Shown: positions 60,401-64,000 of the stretch, one piece after another
How the letters are laid out: each line of letters starts with the position of its first letter
Numbering within the stretch: the stretch's first letter is position 1
From: Candidatus Thiodiazotropha sp. (ex Monitilora ramsayi)
GTDB lineage: Bacteria > Pseudomonadota > Gammaproteobacteria > Chromatiales > Chromatiaceae
Assembly (NCBI GenBank): GCA_025655595.1
Contig: JAHXIO010000003.1
Coordinates: 248,001 to 312,000 of the forward strand
DNA length: 64,000 nucleotides
Direction: 5' to 3'
Notes under the pieces: generated by a model
Database searches by the model: none
Seen by the model: only the letters and a program-made list of their open reading frames with translations
Told to the model about the DNA's origin: nothing
Made by a program: the position numbers and the translations under genes

Positions 60401-63400
60401 TGGCAACGACCTCGTTGAAGGTGATTCCGAGGGTTTCGCCGGCCGCGATCAGCTCGCCGTATTCGATCGAACTGCCCGTTACGAAGGCATGTGGCATTTG
60501 CAGCACGCTGATAGACGGTTTGCCGGAAGCGGCGATCAGGCGATCCTTATAGGTATCCGAGGCCTTGATCGTCTCCTGGTTACCGGCGGATATGACCTCT
60601 GGCTGTAGCGGATCGCGGATATCCAACACGAACACACCTGCGTTCTGCGCCGAGGCGAACAGCAGGTTGCCCTTCCGATCCAGCCTGACGATACTGCCCG
60701 GATCATTTACGTACTCGTCGAAAGCGAAGCGGGTACGGATTTCTGGCCTGTCCCGATCGATGATCTCGATGCCGTTGATGCCCACCGCGGCGATGACGTA
60801 GTCCCTGTAGGTGACAAAATCGGTGACGGGCGCATTGAAATCGAAGCGTTGTGTCAGCACAGACTCGAAAATATTGACTGCGGTAATCGAATCGACAATT
60901 TCATCGGAATAAGCCTTATCAGATTTGACCGCACTCAATGTGAAATTCGGATCCACATCCAATCGGTTGGAAGAATAGGAAGTTAGCACGCATGAACTAA
61001 AATGATCCTTGCCGACGGCAAAGGCCGATTGCCAACTTAGTCCCTCTCTTACGCCTGCGCTAAGCAGCCATTTTCCGTCCCGCTGCAACTCCACTGCGCC
61101 TTCCAATCCGGCGATCTGTTCCATGGCGACCGGGTCAGCGCTGTCAACGATGTTTACCCCGTAAGTAAGACCACCATACGCCTCTCCGTCTGAAGCGGGT
61201 TTGCAAAGATTGGGTGTGCCAAAACGATCATCCGCGGCGGTCAACGCAAACAAGGCATTGCCGACACTCACCACGTCGGCGGTCCGGAAGTGCCTACCTC
61301 TATAGAGAGCGCGACTGTGGACATTAAGCGCATTGAGATCGTCCGCGTTCAACGTTGTGATACCGCCACTACCTGCCGCCACGTGAATGTAGCGATTCTG
61401 ACCATCTGCGGAAAGCTGCACCGGGGTGATGCGGGCCGATTCAGCTGAGGTGATCAAATCGATGCCACTGAGATCGAAATTCTCCAGTTTCAGCAACTCA
61501 TCATCAGTGATGGTTTCCAGGCGTCGCTTGGCCAGCAAGTGGACATACTCGCTAAAGCGATCCACCGCCTGCTGGCCTTCCGCCCCGCTAGGCAGGTTGG
61601 TATTGGCGCCGGCGAACTGCGGCTGCTGCGGGTTCTGGATATCGAAACTGGCGACTAGGCTGGCGTCGGGCAGACCATGCCCGTTCGACCAGCGCATATT
61701 GCCACCCGACGGTACCGTCGTAACCCCGGTTTTTTTGTCGATTTCGATCTGGTGCGTCTGGTGCAACAGGCCACCGTTGGTCAGTGCCAAACCGGACTCT
61801 TCGTCAACCACCACGTCCGAGGTGAAGATATTGGAAGCCGTGCTGGTGGCCAGCAGCTTGAGGCCGTAACCGAAACCGTTCTCCTTCGGCAGCTCGGACC
61901 GGTTGTCGTAGCGGTCTTCTGCGACCACCGCATGCCTCCCGCTTGGACCGCCGCCGGTGACCACGCGCATATGTGTGGTTGACAGCACCTTGACCGAACG
62001 CGCCGGCAGCGGGCCGATACGTACTTTGATGGCATCCAGCACCGTGTTGCCCGGCTCGAATCCTTCACCGAACACGGAGATCTCGGTGCCGCCGGTAAGC
62101 GGTCCCCACAGTGGCGAAATCGATTCCAGCTTGACAGGTGCGTCCACCACCAGTCCGCCGCTCAGCGTAGCGGACTCCCATACACCGGAATCGTTGACAC
62201 TGACGGTAACGTCATACTGCCCTGCCTGTGCCATCGGCGGCAGGCTGGCGGTGATAATCGCACCGCGCTGGTCGGTATCCGTCGTCTCGATGTCGATAAT
62301 CTCCGCGGGTACGCCGCCGACATAGACCTCGACGGCGGCCGGATCACCGACGATGCCGAGCCCGGAGACCGTGATCTGCGACCGCTTGTCTCGCTGAACA
62401 CGGCGCGGCACCACCGATTCGAGACGGAGCTCATCCGACCTGATGCCGCGGTAGGTGAATTCGAACGCCTGGTCGTTGAGCAGGCGATAGAGACGGATGT
62501 TCAACGTATCCGAAACAGGCTTAAGCGATTCGACACCTGCCTGCACCACCAAATGGAAACGATCGCCCGTTGCCAGGCCATGACCCGGCTTGAGGGTGAC
62601 GATGGCATCGTTGTTGATGATCTCCACGCCGCTCGGCAGCTCGGCGCCCGCTTCGGTGAACAAGGCGAAACGATGCAGGTTCTCCGGCCACAGGTCGATC
62701 GCCTTGTTGAAGCGAACGATGATCTTCTCGTTCAACAGGGCATCCTGGTCGAGGATACGGTTCTCGGGATCGACTTCATGGATCTTGAGCACCACGTCAG
62801 GCGTCACCTGAACGATGGTGTCACCTGTCCCGCCGGTAATCGCCGAGTAGTCACCGGCCAGCACCGAAGTTACGGTGAAGTTGCCCAGTGCCTCCATGCC
62901 CTCGGTGACGACCGGGTTGTACGGATCGGTGATGTCGACCGTGACGACGCCGGCCGAACCCAGCGCCAAATAGGCCACGTTGCCGTTGACATCTACATCG
63001 TGAACGAAACCGTAATCCGTGACGCGGGAGATGACCTTCGGATTGGTGTGGTCACTGATATCGATGATTGCCATGCCGCCTTCACCGGCCGCGACGAAGG
63101 CGTAGTCGCCCCGGGTCACCACACTGATCGACGGCACGCTGACCATGCCGGTCACATTCAGGCCTTTGGCGGGGTCGTTCTCGATGACATAGAAACCACC
63201 GGTCGCAGGGTTCAGGCTGTCGACCAACATATTACTGCGGACATCGTACATGCCAGCGACTACGGCATAGGCATTGATCTCCCCGGCAACGGTTTGGATC
63301 TGCGTGGCATCGAGTGCGGTAACACCGCCCGGCAGGGTCAACTGCTGGCTCAGGTAGACCTTGGTGTGTAAGTGGGCGTCAACGATACCGAAACCGCCCT

Positions 63401-64000
63401 CGCCCATCGCGATCAGCGCCCGGTTGTTCCGCACCTCGATACCCTTTGCCAGGGCGGTGAACAGGGGCAGCTCATGGATGATGCTGGTACTGGTGATATC
63501 GCTGGCGGCGAAGTTAATGACGAAGAGCTTGGCATCGAGGGAGTCGCCCAATCGCACTGCCGTGACGAAAACCCGATCGTATCCGCGCTCGAAATAGGTA
63601 TCCACCCCGATGGCTTGATAACCGTCAGGCAGCTCGACGGCGGCCACGATGCGGTCGTCGACCTTATCGTCATTGCGATCGATGAACTCACGCAGCGCGT
63701 CTTCGGTAAGAGGATTCTGAGCATCGCCTGTAAACGTTGAGGCATCGATGTTGTAGATCACAACCCCTTCAGAACCGTTGGCGGTGACCAAGTAGGTACC
63801 GGTCGGATCAACCGCCAGATCGTAGATCTTGTCCTTGTGACGGATGCTCGATTGCACCGGTTGCTGGTACTCGAAGGCATTCGGTAACAAGGCAGCCTGA
63901 CCATTGTTCAGGCTGACGCGGACATCCGCGGGCCCGAGCCGGCCACGCGGTGTCAACAACTCGACCGTTTCCGGATCGAGAACCCGGATGTTCGCCGGGT
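42456..64000 (-). CDS. Giant modular exported protein (beta-propeller, IPT/TIG, Ig-like), 5' partial
   Basis: One frame without stops covers 21.5 kb, at least 7,180 residues, and runs off the right edge. Large blocks alternate. LVIVD-like beta-propeller repeats (for example DYAFVAAGEGGMAIIDISD, near 63100) recur many times up to about 48600. IPT/TIG domains with the ISPLWGPLTGGTEISVFGEG pattern lie near 62120, 60130, 58080, 56390 and 54350. SbsA-type bacterial Ig domains (ISRDDVIRLQFNKLI) and further Ig-like/cadherin-like strands follow to about 45500. Calcium-binding thrombospondin-3-like repeats lie at 45090-45412, followed by more Ig-like domains and no recognisable anchor. Such modules suit a surface fibre or adhesin. 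The start, signal and any N-terminal secretion domain are outside the window. First visible gene of the operon with two parvulins and the toxin-like protein. Confidence 0.85.
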   Translation of the reverse strand, partial: PANIRVLDPETVELLTPRGRLGPADVRVSLNNGQAALLPNAFEYQQPVQSSIRHKDKIYDLAVDPTGTYLVTANGSEGVVIYNIDASTFTGDAQNPLTEDALREFIDRNDDKVDDRIVAAVELPDGYQAIGVDTYFERGYDRVFVTAVRLGDSLDAKLFVINFAASDITSTSIIHELPLFTALAKGIEVRNNRALIAMGEGGFGIVDAHLHTKVYLSQQLTLPGGVTALDATQIQTVAGEINAYAVVAGMYDVRSNMLVDSLNPATGGFYVIENDPAKGLNVTGMVSVPSISVVTRGDYAFVAAGEGGMAIIDISDHTNPKVISRVTDYGFVHDVDVNGNVAYLALGSAGVVTVDITDPYNPVVTEGMEALGNFTVTSVLAGDYSAITGGTGDTIVQVTPDVVLKIHEVDPENRILDQDALLNEKIIVRFNKAIDLWPENLHRFALFTEAGAELPSGVEIINNDAIVTLKPGHGLATGDRFHLVVQAGVESLKPVSDTLNIRLYRLLNDQAFEFTYRGIRSDELRLESVVPRRVQRDKRSQITVSGLGIVGDPAAVEVYVGGVPAEIIDIETTDTDQRGAIITASLPPMAQAGQYDVTVSVNDSGVWESATLSGGLVVDAPVKLESISPLWGPLTGGTEISVFGEGFEPGNTVLDAIKVRIGPLPARSVKVLSTTHMRVVTGGGPSGRHAVVAEDRYDNRSELPKENGFGYGLKLLATSTASNIFTSDVVVDEESGLALTNGGLLHQTHQIEIDKKTGVTTVPSGGNMRWSNGHGLPDASLVASFDIQNPQQPQFAGANTNLPSGAEGQQAVDRFSEYVHLLAKRRLETITDDELLKLENFDLSGIDLITSAESARITPVQLSADGQNRYIHVAAGSGGITTLNADDLNALNVHSRALYRGRHFRTADVVSVGNALFALTAADDRFGTPNLCKPASDGEAYGGLTYGVNIVDSADPVAMEQIAGLEGAVELQRDGKWLLSAGVREGLSWQSAFAVGKDHFSSCVLTSYSSNRLDVDPNFTLSAVKSDKAYSDEIVDSITAVNIFESVLTQRFDFNAPVTDFVTYRDYVIAAVGINGIEIIDRDRPEIRTRFAFDEYVNDPGSIVRLDRKGNLLFASAQNAGVFVLDIRDPLQPEVISAGNQETIKASDTYKDRLIAASGKPSISVLQMPHAFVTGSSIEYGELIAAGETLGITFNEVVATASLLDPGALTVTRLDNSEDVAFTLQAIDETQGASDRFSVDFLRTEGLAYRVEVHRVENLRSSGLWVPFVLDVVAAPSSATRPVIDRVENGMFHRGNSQTIIIHGSGFSSGARVFVDQFEIAVNFISDTELQIPAGALELLALNSGQHHLRINDAGLEATSVGSIVIGDNPADATFGLSKDSGLVDGGQGITITSNLKTILPGSKVVLRSRANSEEIRSFEVAGNMVVDLGDDVVALDEFAFRLPGVVFPGIYDVYLSMIDGEVLVGEFSYRLPSGRGVHLPNYPPMEIGAAVSRADKLFIGVRAGAEPTDENRFLMPAGLEIYDVAIYDNPVRLSQMRTDSPVTGMALLDSNAYLAAGAEGLLVVDVSDLSNPLRVIDFPVPGHIATDVDIQLPQRVLAMSVANDLGSGYVRFFDLNDNEMEPPYNNIVFLDGELRGKPVDVQWLDDQLYVLLMRDRTLHLVIYSNLGTSPTYTIQPVSRGYLASDHIDSVSMVVQHGQIAISTGGEYLILQPDADSVYQTVYWQDAPPGDAYSELFSNQGSLMLGNDNGVGITSTPSLVLTASVPAATQLISRDDVIRLQFNKLINTDPQVLASAVQVLDSSAQPLDTAGYSAEGINTVNGGYIDIRFEPTLNYSGDITVSVSNSLTALDSTPLLQAVNLGFTLETADAIKVSAAVSESGSHFVHADGTETITVTGSGFGADPALLGLYVGDQQVDAARIISVIDNEITFTLPEMFLVFDTASLSLTVERNGLRDTLTGALVMLPRAFIETVSPESGTPEGGNTVDIYGRGFSQFVDVSFGGRIAGDMKVMSSNHIQVRAPAGAFGYVDVQVDNAMFPGENNLLPDGYFYAGKETGSVDLDRSASSPVSAIASAGQVLYAVTGGGYQAIDRAGRVLGELVSSEAQLIVADVTDPVHPVVIEKELLGELLPYHLKVILPPDGFRDITVSDQDLFIAGGNKLYHFDVTLPTDPLLLADIDITGEIDDVDVNGGLVYVSGDFGIYIYRIDGSRDLVPVKLLAADEIGGAVKQVIVNGSQMYVLLPDSGVVDVYELLSGRFDLVNSIVLRDDVSGEFMAENMLLSGDHLMVSTGQRGTVRLYALRPDWETSHVAELRLAYLLQSGDISAEDLSLVGQTLYVVAGQGDLQLFDISSWLDGLYRENIDLQHYFSVKGAVNGFAFNAEAIYAGTSFVYVDDEATENPLEEGVHVQEVGGALNTIVNDQLVITEQIPQARGYLNVNDPVEIQFNRIIDPALILNNGNSLLDVTLSGVSVEGIVSGRVNNAGTRLFFRPLSPLEDGKEYRVTLYQGLQTIHGESLRSDYSFRFIATSDARPEVAEVSPLFGGWRGMVVVTIIGSGLTDVTGIDFGENRVEATEFIVHLDNEIAFNVPSMPVSPVENRVVGMRLDTGSVNSFTPAAYTYIADPHIIAIGQYDPVLGVLQPGDHSLLANNGDFVAIEATGLSAGTRVFVNGDQVTDVQLVNETLISFPMPGDVLGNIEIALSNDPDGVDRVTNSDIQVRLPGTHKIGGHSQFARYEDLLLVVERKEENLPFRVSLYSTRDSEIPTYLSTIELDEAVNAAALNGEYIILNVNDREELLVYEISNLYLPRQINRILNPGLVNHNHLELIGDTYVSLSGAELHVGYVRGAEWNNHVLAADARAVDVDDRFIYLLNDFTYEVRDLFEPDTVLVSGFHLLLTPKQAIVNNQRLLLVGGSRLEMYSTAYLADQGLLPLRGRVDHAGIQEASLNGKLLALEHAGSISIYGLGVDADQVDKLKLDHVTDIDTWSTGSRLNFYGDIVEWSNGGYYSALVPVANIYAITPNTKITDDAQRLKLHYTGYDDEWSKVIVDVREESQGRLLSGDTQRVAETLEFTLFGDAYGIGETYGVSLFNQPDRRSGKGVDIDLEWRLGTATIFGIEAFDVRQLAPNNTLTDRETSYVISGTGLDSVTGIRLNDIAVDAANWTVNDQATEIHFTTTLLQPGLYNLTVEQPGQHDMLSAALLVQQALSVTSMQTDNAAGSDRISDSGGTTVSISGLGLAGPLDVHVYEANTGNSPTLSNKVNHWLAGGQLRFSTPPAVPGAEYQVVLIRNETAERVDVVTRLTVIDDTRPVISDVSGLSFAGPVTITANEPLTASGYTVIEKFRDYSASPDQDVSSQFELVSVGNQLLLRKLPGVSLSANRVYDITITGIRDLADNQATNHWLVDSGTYSASFTSEDLLAPRDLTLTRVSDSQPVDAAMTLTRGRSYAFMPAAIDNLSAAGEIRYKARVSIDGGVSYGAWQNLYYSKKSGQQPLELDILSSFDDVVVLLQATDGAGNTVTQHFDIAVIEPNIEISPVYTSPAQVDELSRATILFDLTGDVDLLTEAHMTVLGRRYSVNLDSISQTHARVHLTYVHPRLSDIAPSDQITVNLAIRYGYSSVKSVDDQYTLLLDVTPPTLNIVSPGNGDRVVLGDPVDVLFKVFDRFAIELVEVSVDGGAFQPATYPNRYTFTPLALDPVTISVRATDANGNQSSTESITVQPYDATLGEPAVNILAPANGSVYHEGEDITLELEMRNVTDAQLYFDVGGVADDVRNPQPISITRPEGAATRFAYQTALPVVGENIVVVARLESGALSGRRFINLVKDEGVAEVPLTTIQPASTVLGGSMLYLHAEAPESMSDYSDTSGIEVTDPVGEIVQNYAFGGAGSYHRVASGVGSAQLQVDSVLRDRSGFENRVPITLDRKAYFGDTVTQLYTLADDESLAGMVAVPGLRQTGDNIVWAVNSRNGGFALRDTGGTIHQQADGQVNQLLFSGAGVFAQVEAAGARRLMAWSLSGGSLALSHDIELNGELVGVAGYHVYTRNGQVITGYVVGDSEPVNVIGSVISEPVIASVVDHGRLYVMTDSGIGVYTIELSDAPRIARQAFLPVSGKLGFTVNASQIYAWDGDSIDHYQVLGDDSLVAGSEELTSIVDIRASVADGELTWLNIDNGSESLWHGFLSGERVAILDSTVAEIAFESNRFYSLQGNEGSRVLNRRSTEAASEVTAFAPQLIEAPLGIYIDANGADTTLGGSDIVISDQNDQLLPVTPVWRNSTHQWFVRRADLGTGELHIARLNRAGDVDSAILIRNEAPLTQVGQLSPADGDILTLGATVPFTQVLDAVARNSSQSIVIDTAGSASTETGGAGSVQWVRLPDAASDIVYDHLVDGAVVNSNTVALVANQPGLDQVVISNPQNNAAFDEGESIDIRFQATQDTAEPLRYVQVRILDFNRNLISEVFVAEGEARLRIRLPQVAERSNFFVNVRAYYGNQLRFSEGETSIRVFPRIDTPYARLTGVSNRLMTGSVLEAGLDRQVADGFSASILVYDQDGNIQASGVDSLRYLVAPGSTELRVVSTVSDDFGNSFVDERSVQVIDHFRLVEQPAVTAFDSALAGVGDSYFVRGRSLYNTAGDYLAEFNSAVTAMVYVGDRLLLALENIGLIIVDPFDELRPFRQLSNEDFGGTVSRLLVAGERLAVIVDGELKLYRIDGNAIEPVTGVPLQGVVRDVIRHQDAYVAITSRQIARIDDSAEVSQIATDNFTAILSLDDTIVTTTADGTMYRIGSVPGIQRLNVNVKAQRLFALGGDVIAIDTAGEISVIDMREVEHPDLIGRFAANTGSEALSLIAQGRLWLGSGAQYLLQRQAGQPEVLYRETLPKGLTESVALHHGRTVVAADYYGTKLLGMDAGVRTLSIHPAAYVDPTEQVAIEGDRAYLRQPAQNRIMAYDLASDRSIDEPALEGLPYQAMVTTPDYLVASVGSSLYATAHDMSVSSVFEVEAGNEIVALASRGQTLYASMLNGTVYKVRLGPLPIEDANTEVVQLFSAPQAVRRLISTGDYLVYALGSDLHRLRLSDLSDQVLVTGGEIGALAAAGGLVFAGVNGDVLTVDLHDWTLTANTVSGSAKVAALDAEHNRLLIGRGAAGVELVELPLTWYGVNASLSTPAFGQTYEQSDSMQIAQQDLTDINAVSVRINGEYLTTQPARPFGLEARIPARLPNGKPFDITVSAESVWGDVIDAVDRRVVLQSLDQIGNSFNVSLAISDNYTPVPMQMRAVVANSSQPVQQVEFYYSASSIGPWELIGKHFGPDYVVYRNFTTAQHMDYVKARAVDIYGNFAETAPIQFQRLDDAVPPAAEISLGGVVIDGRPVGGHPFTVNVDLTDVGSGVDYALLKRNDVIVSAAFEDGLLVYNEQPAVADTVYDYSVSIVDHSGNETLVSQSFTALPDSAPVIETVTAPAQVREQSGFEVSVAASDDLAVTAIAVEWTGRSQQVTGTDSATFSLDDLRSIRVAGNQVEQLKVSVTDSLDQVTESFVDITVIPDLAPDASQLVVDTPTSAFFDSNIRINVANINAADDGEVLKVDVLEVQGAAETVLRSQTTSGDSVQATGIRNELRNSDTDFYVKVRLTDELGQTSETVPRLTTLTQRPNHLEFVQSDDPVINPEFIEAGEVLSLRALVTDTANRPVPSQEVRWYLVNLSTLERTDLSATSITDAEGIAAINEPALLKAGYYRVFAELADPYYRAIPPAIYVLQVLPGPPVQLSIAHIGDLPAGDNFTIDMYVEDAGGNRVDIDNSTTVKVTIGDPRFQVGFANDIDVSYFTDRVEAVVDIQRGEVHMAASAGTKSGGYPLTIEYPDLTLATLYDQDADPQTAPIPVTDIVLKVVGAAPENMALTITGVENQQFGDPDRIEIDEVVSLNLRLTDIYGNTVESIRDAQGVASDANFTAVFSATGSALINDASGLENIAMIRGEADFTVSDVVAESVTVNLDALIPVASDFDSTASIDIDFLKLRPHIIDAAFEVALDNTNPAIIFTYSEEMALDDVADWTLALNGSDIATNLTLEGVSLRVELEEDVVLNQCYGYDTASLEIAAVVNELDILHQVADVCGPQVAIPAQAVGYALEESAYGIAVTFPADILAADITAGTATVNSVQQPFDWTLSTVTLPNITQDGLADGYPMAVYLEGDYQGAALRVANGVSVLVLQRDGDYDGDGLSNAVEVEDLALDPTSVDSDGDGVLDGNEDSDGDGLDNLDEVTRGTKPNNPDSDGDGLSDGEEVEFYGSDPLEPDSDGDGVEDGLEVLTGNVPTDPDSFDISAYVTDLVVTPNPLLAAYAPGVLPTQVSVTATVTVNAINYEVDVTENRFGTQYLSSDPAVIEPLADGAIQLNAVGSATLTVSLSLISVDVPVTVEQLNNNPIRLMETDPPQALYRETNRAVVWLEIVSDELFDIVEMAIGPTVLHSMYVEEHEMFSLGEYFHRDAYYFYDSNSQNSPEMPNQLESAPAAIIGVVFTNGIEGYYDSQNPPAEITIDITIVTFEGEEVPLQVVVPLLDDPIPTVVLDSVIPAVIDLNQGDLLQLPLTVEDPAFNPLSIDYLIDGVSVSERPEQVLLEAKQTTVSVPYDPTTEQAQVQYFLVEMRSDGTLTFNVQNNLHSEQDPSTPATVQDYFYLYNGEVAPENEIGVQVSSRQVGQSTSVDLASWLPSGIYTVSFLPEYVSTVSPGDPPTFDEISSGTYTSSVVCTGDPCEMTELQYQLNFDPYYWGFYEIAIPPPILIGDSAVTSYVPELGLDRTFKYRTVEGAYALTSADVGTGRVLDVVVNEKTASGVRTTHVGQYTLNVSPVTTCEPPVVEVRYPLMSDVLYGEFFDSDVMGSSYNLPPIEIVASAPDGIADVEYDDWHFGEYGVSPIFTTLDQTVYRILNPEVYEVMSAESLDTLPIVATANCGSSTAFNLDVNRSPNPAPTVGFAGAAPTQLRAGAYSTMDIMVTDQARDVVRLRAWLEQVGTSTRIDTFGSDSFLSKVVTGAYEGGFMGYDVLEYMESDTVAFRMGLSPITAPAGIYDLVVEAEDTNSQVGSIRVPVEILEPVQPPSINIYASAEAMPSNTETVNVEISHTAGIDTIQIDIMGDVASETHLAIDGATLTGLSYSNSLTFEAVLDGGSGDGWITVEVTAIGTNGVSLTSNVEIVVIEPH
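45090..45412 (-). repeat. Thrombospondin-3-like calcium-binding repeats within the giant gene
   Basis: The coding sequence repeats Asp-rich loops of the form DxDGDGLxDxxE: DYDGDGLSNAVEVE, DSDGDGVLDGNEDSDGDGLD, DSDGDGLSDGEEVEFYG and DSDGDGVEDGLEVL. These usually bind calcium and stiffen extracellular proteins. Confidence 0.9.

Noticed and set aside
62553..63371. Open frame of 272 codons on the plus strand
   Set aside because: Antisense shadow of the giant gene with no domain.

Overview
The window looks like a chromosomal segment of a Gram-negative bacterium, most probably a gammaproteobacterium. The reasons are an AcrAB-TolC-type tripartite pump with lipoprotein signals, Vsr-type repair, parvulin lipoproteins, Shine-Dalgarno sites and moderate G+C. 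No rRNA, tRNA or lineage-specific marker is visible, so the genus is not called.

Left part (1-11043, ordinary metabolism and efflux). A plus-strand NAD cluster runs nadM (5' end outside the window), nadV (nicotinamide phosphoribosyltransferase), an SPFH/band-7 protein and an NAD-kinase-like protein. Converging on it is a marR gene. marR is divergent from an RND efflux operon: periplasmic adaptor, inner-membrane pump, outer-membrane channel and a Gdx-type SMR protein. Two copies of the perfect palindrome CTTGCAAG bracket the -10 box of the pump promoter and probably form the MarR operator.

Middle (11309-19660, mobile/defence island). A broken tyrosine-recombinase gene, an intact one and a third one missing its N-terminal half surround a compact locus. 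The locus contains a C5 cytosine methyltransferase facing a three-gene operon: a dual-GHKL histidine kinase (MORC/Hsp90-like ATPase at the N-terminus, histidine-kinase core at the C-terminus), a receiver protein with an unknown effector domain, and a Vsr nuclease. A DUF429 gene lies beyond the intact recombinase. I read the methyltransferase/Vsr/two-component set as a candidate signal-controlled restriction-like defence system.

Right part (19568-64000, all minus strand, one very large locus). In the direction of transcription it holds: a giant gene of at least 7,180 codons made of beta-propeller, IPT/TIG and bacterial Ig-like modules, with calcium-binding repeats near its C-terminus and its start outside the window; two parvulin-family lipoproteins; a small exported ORF; a 2,222-residue exported protein with six ~165-residue jelly-roll-like repeats plus FN3/Ig modules; a 1,478-residue exported protein ending in a peptidoglycan-binding-like and lytic-transglycosylase-like tip; and a secreted putative immunity protein. 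Downstream lies a graveyard of orphan cassettes that repeat part of the 1,478-residue protein (a 1,070-bp near-identical module plus a shorter third copy) joined to different AT-rich tips and secreted putative immunity genes. This is the layout of a polymorphic-toxin locus with displaced tips. I do not recognise the whole assembly as a named system, and it is the best candidate here for something undescribed.
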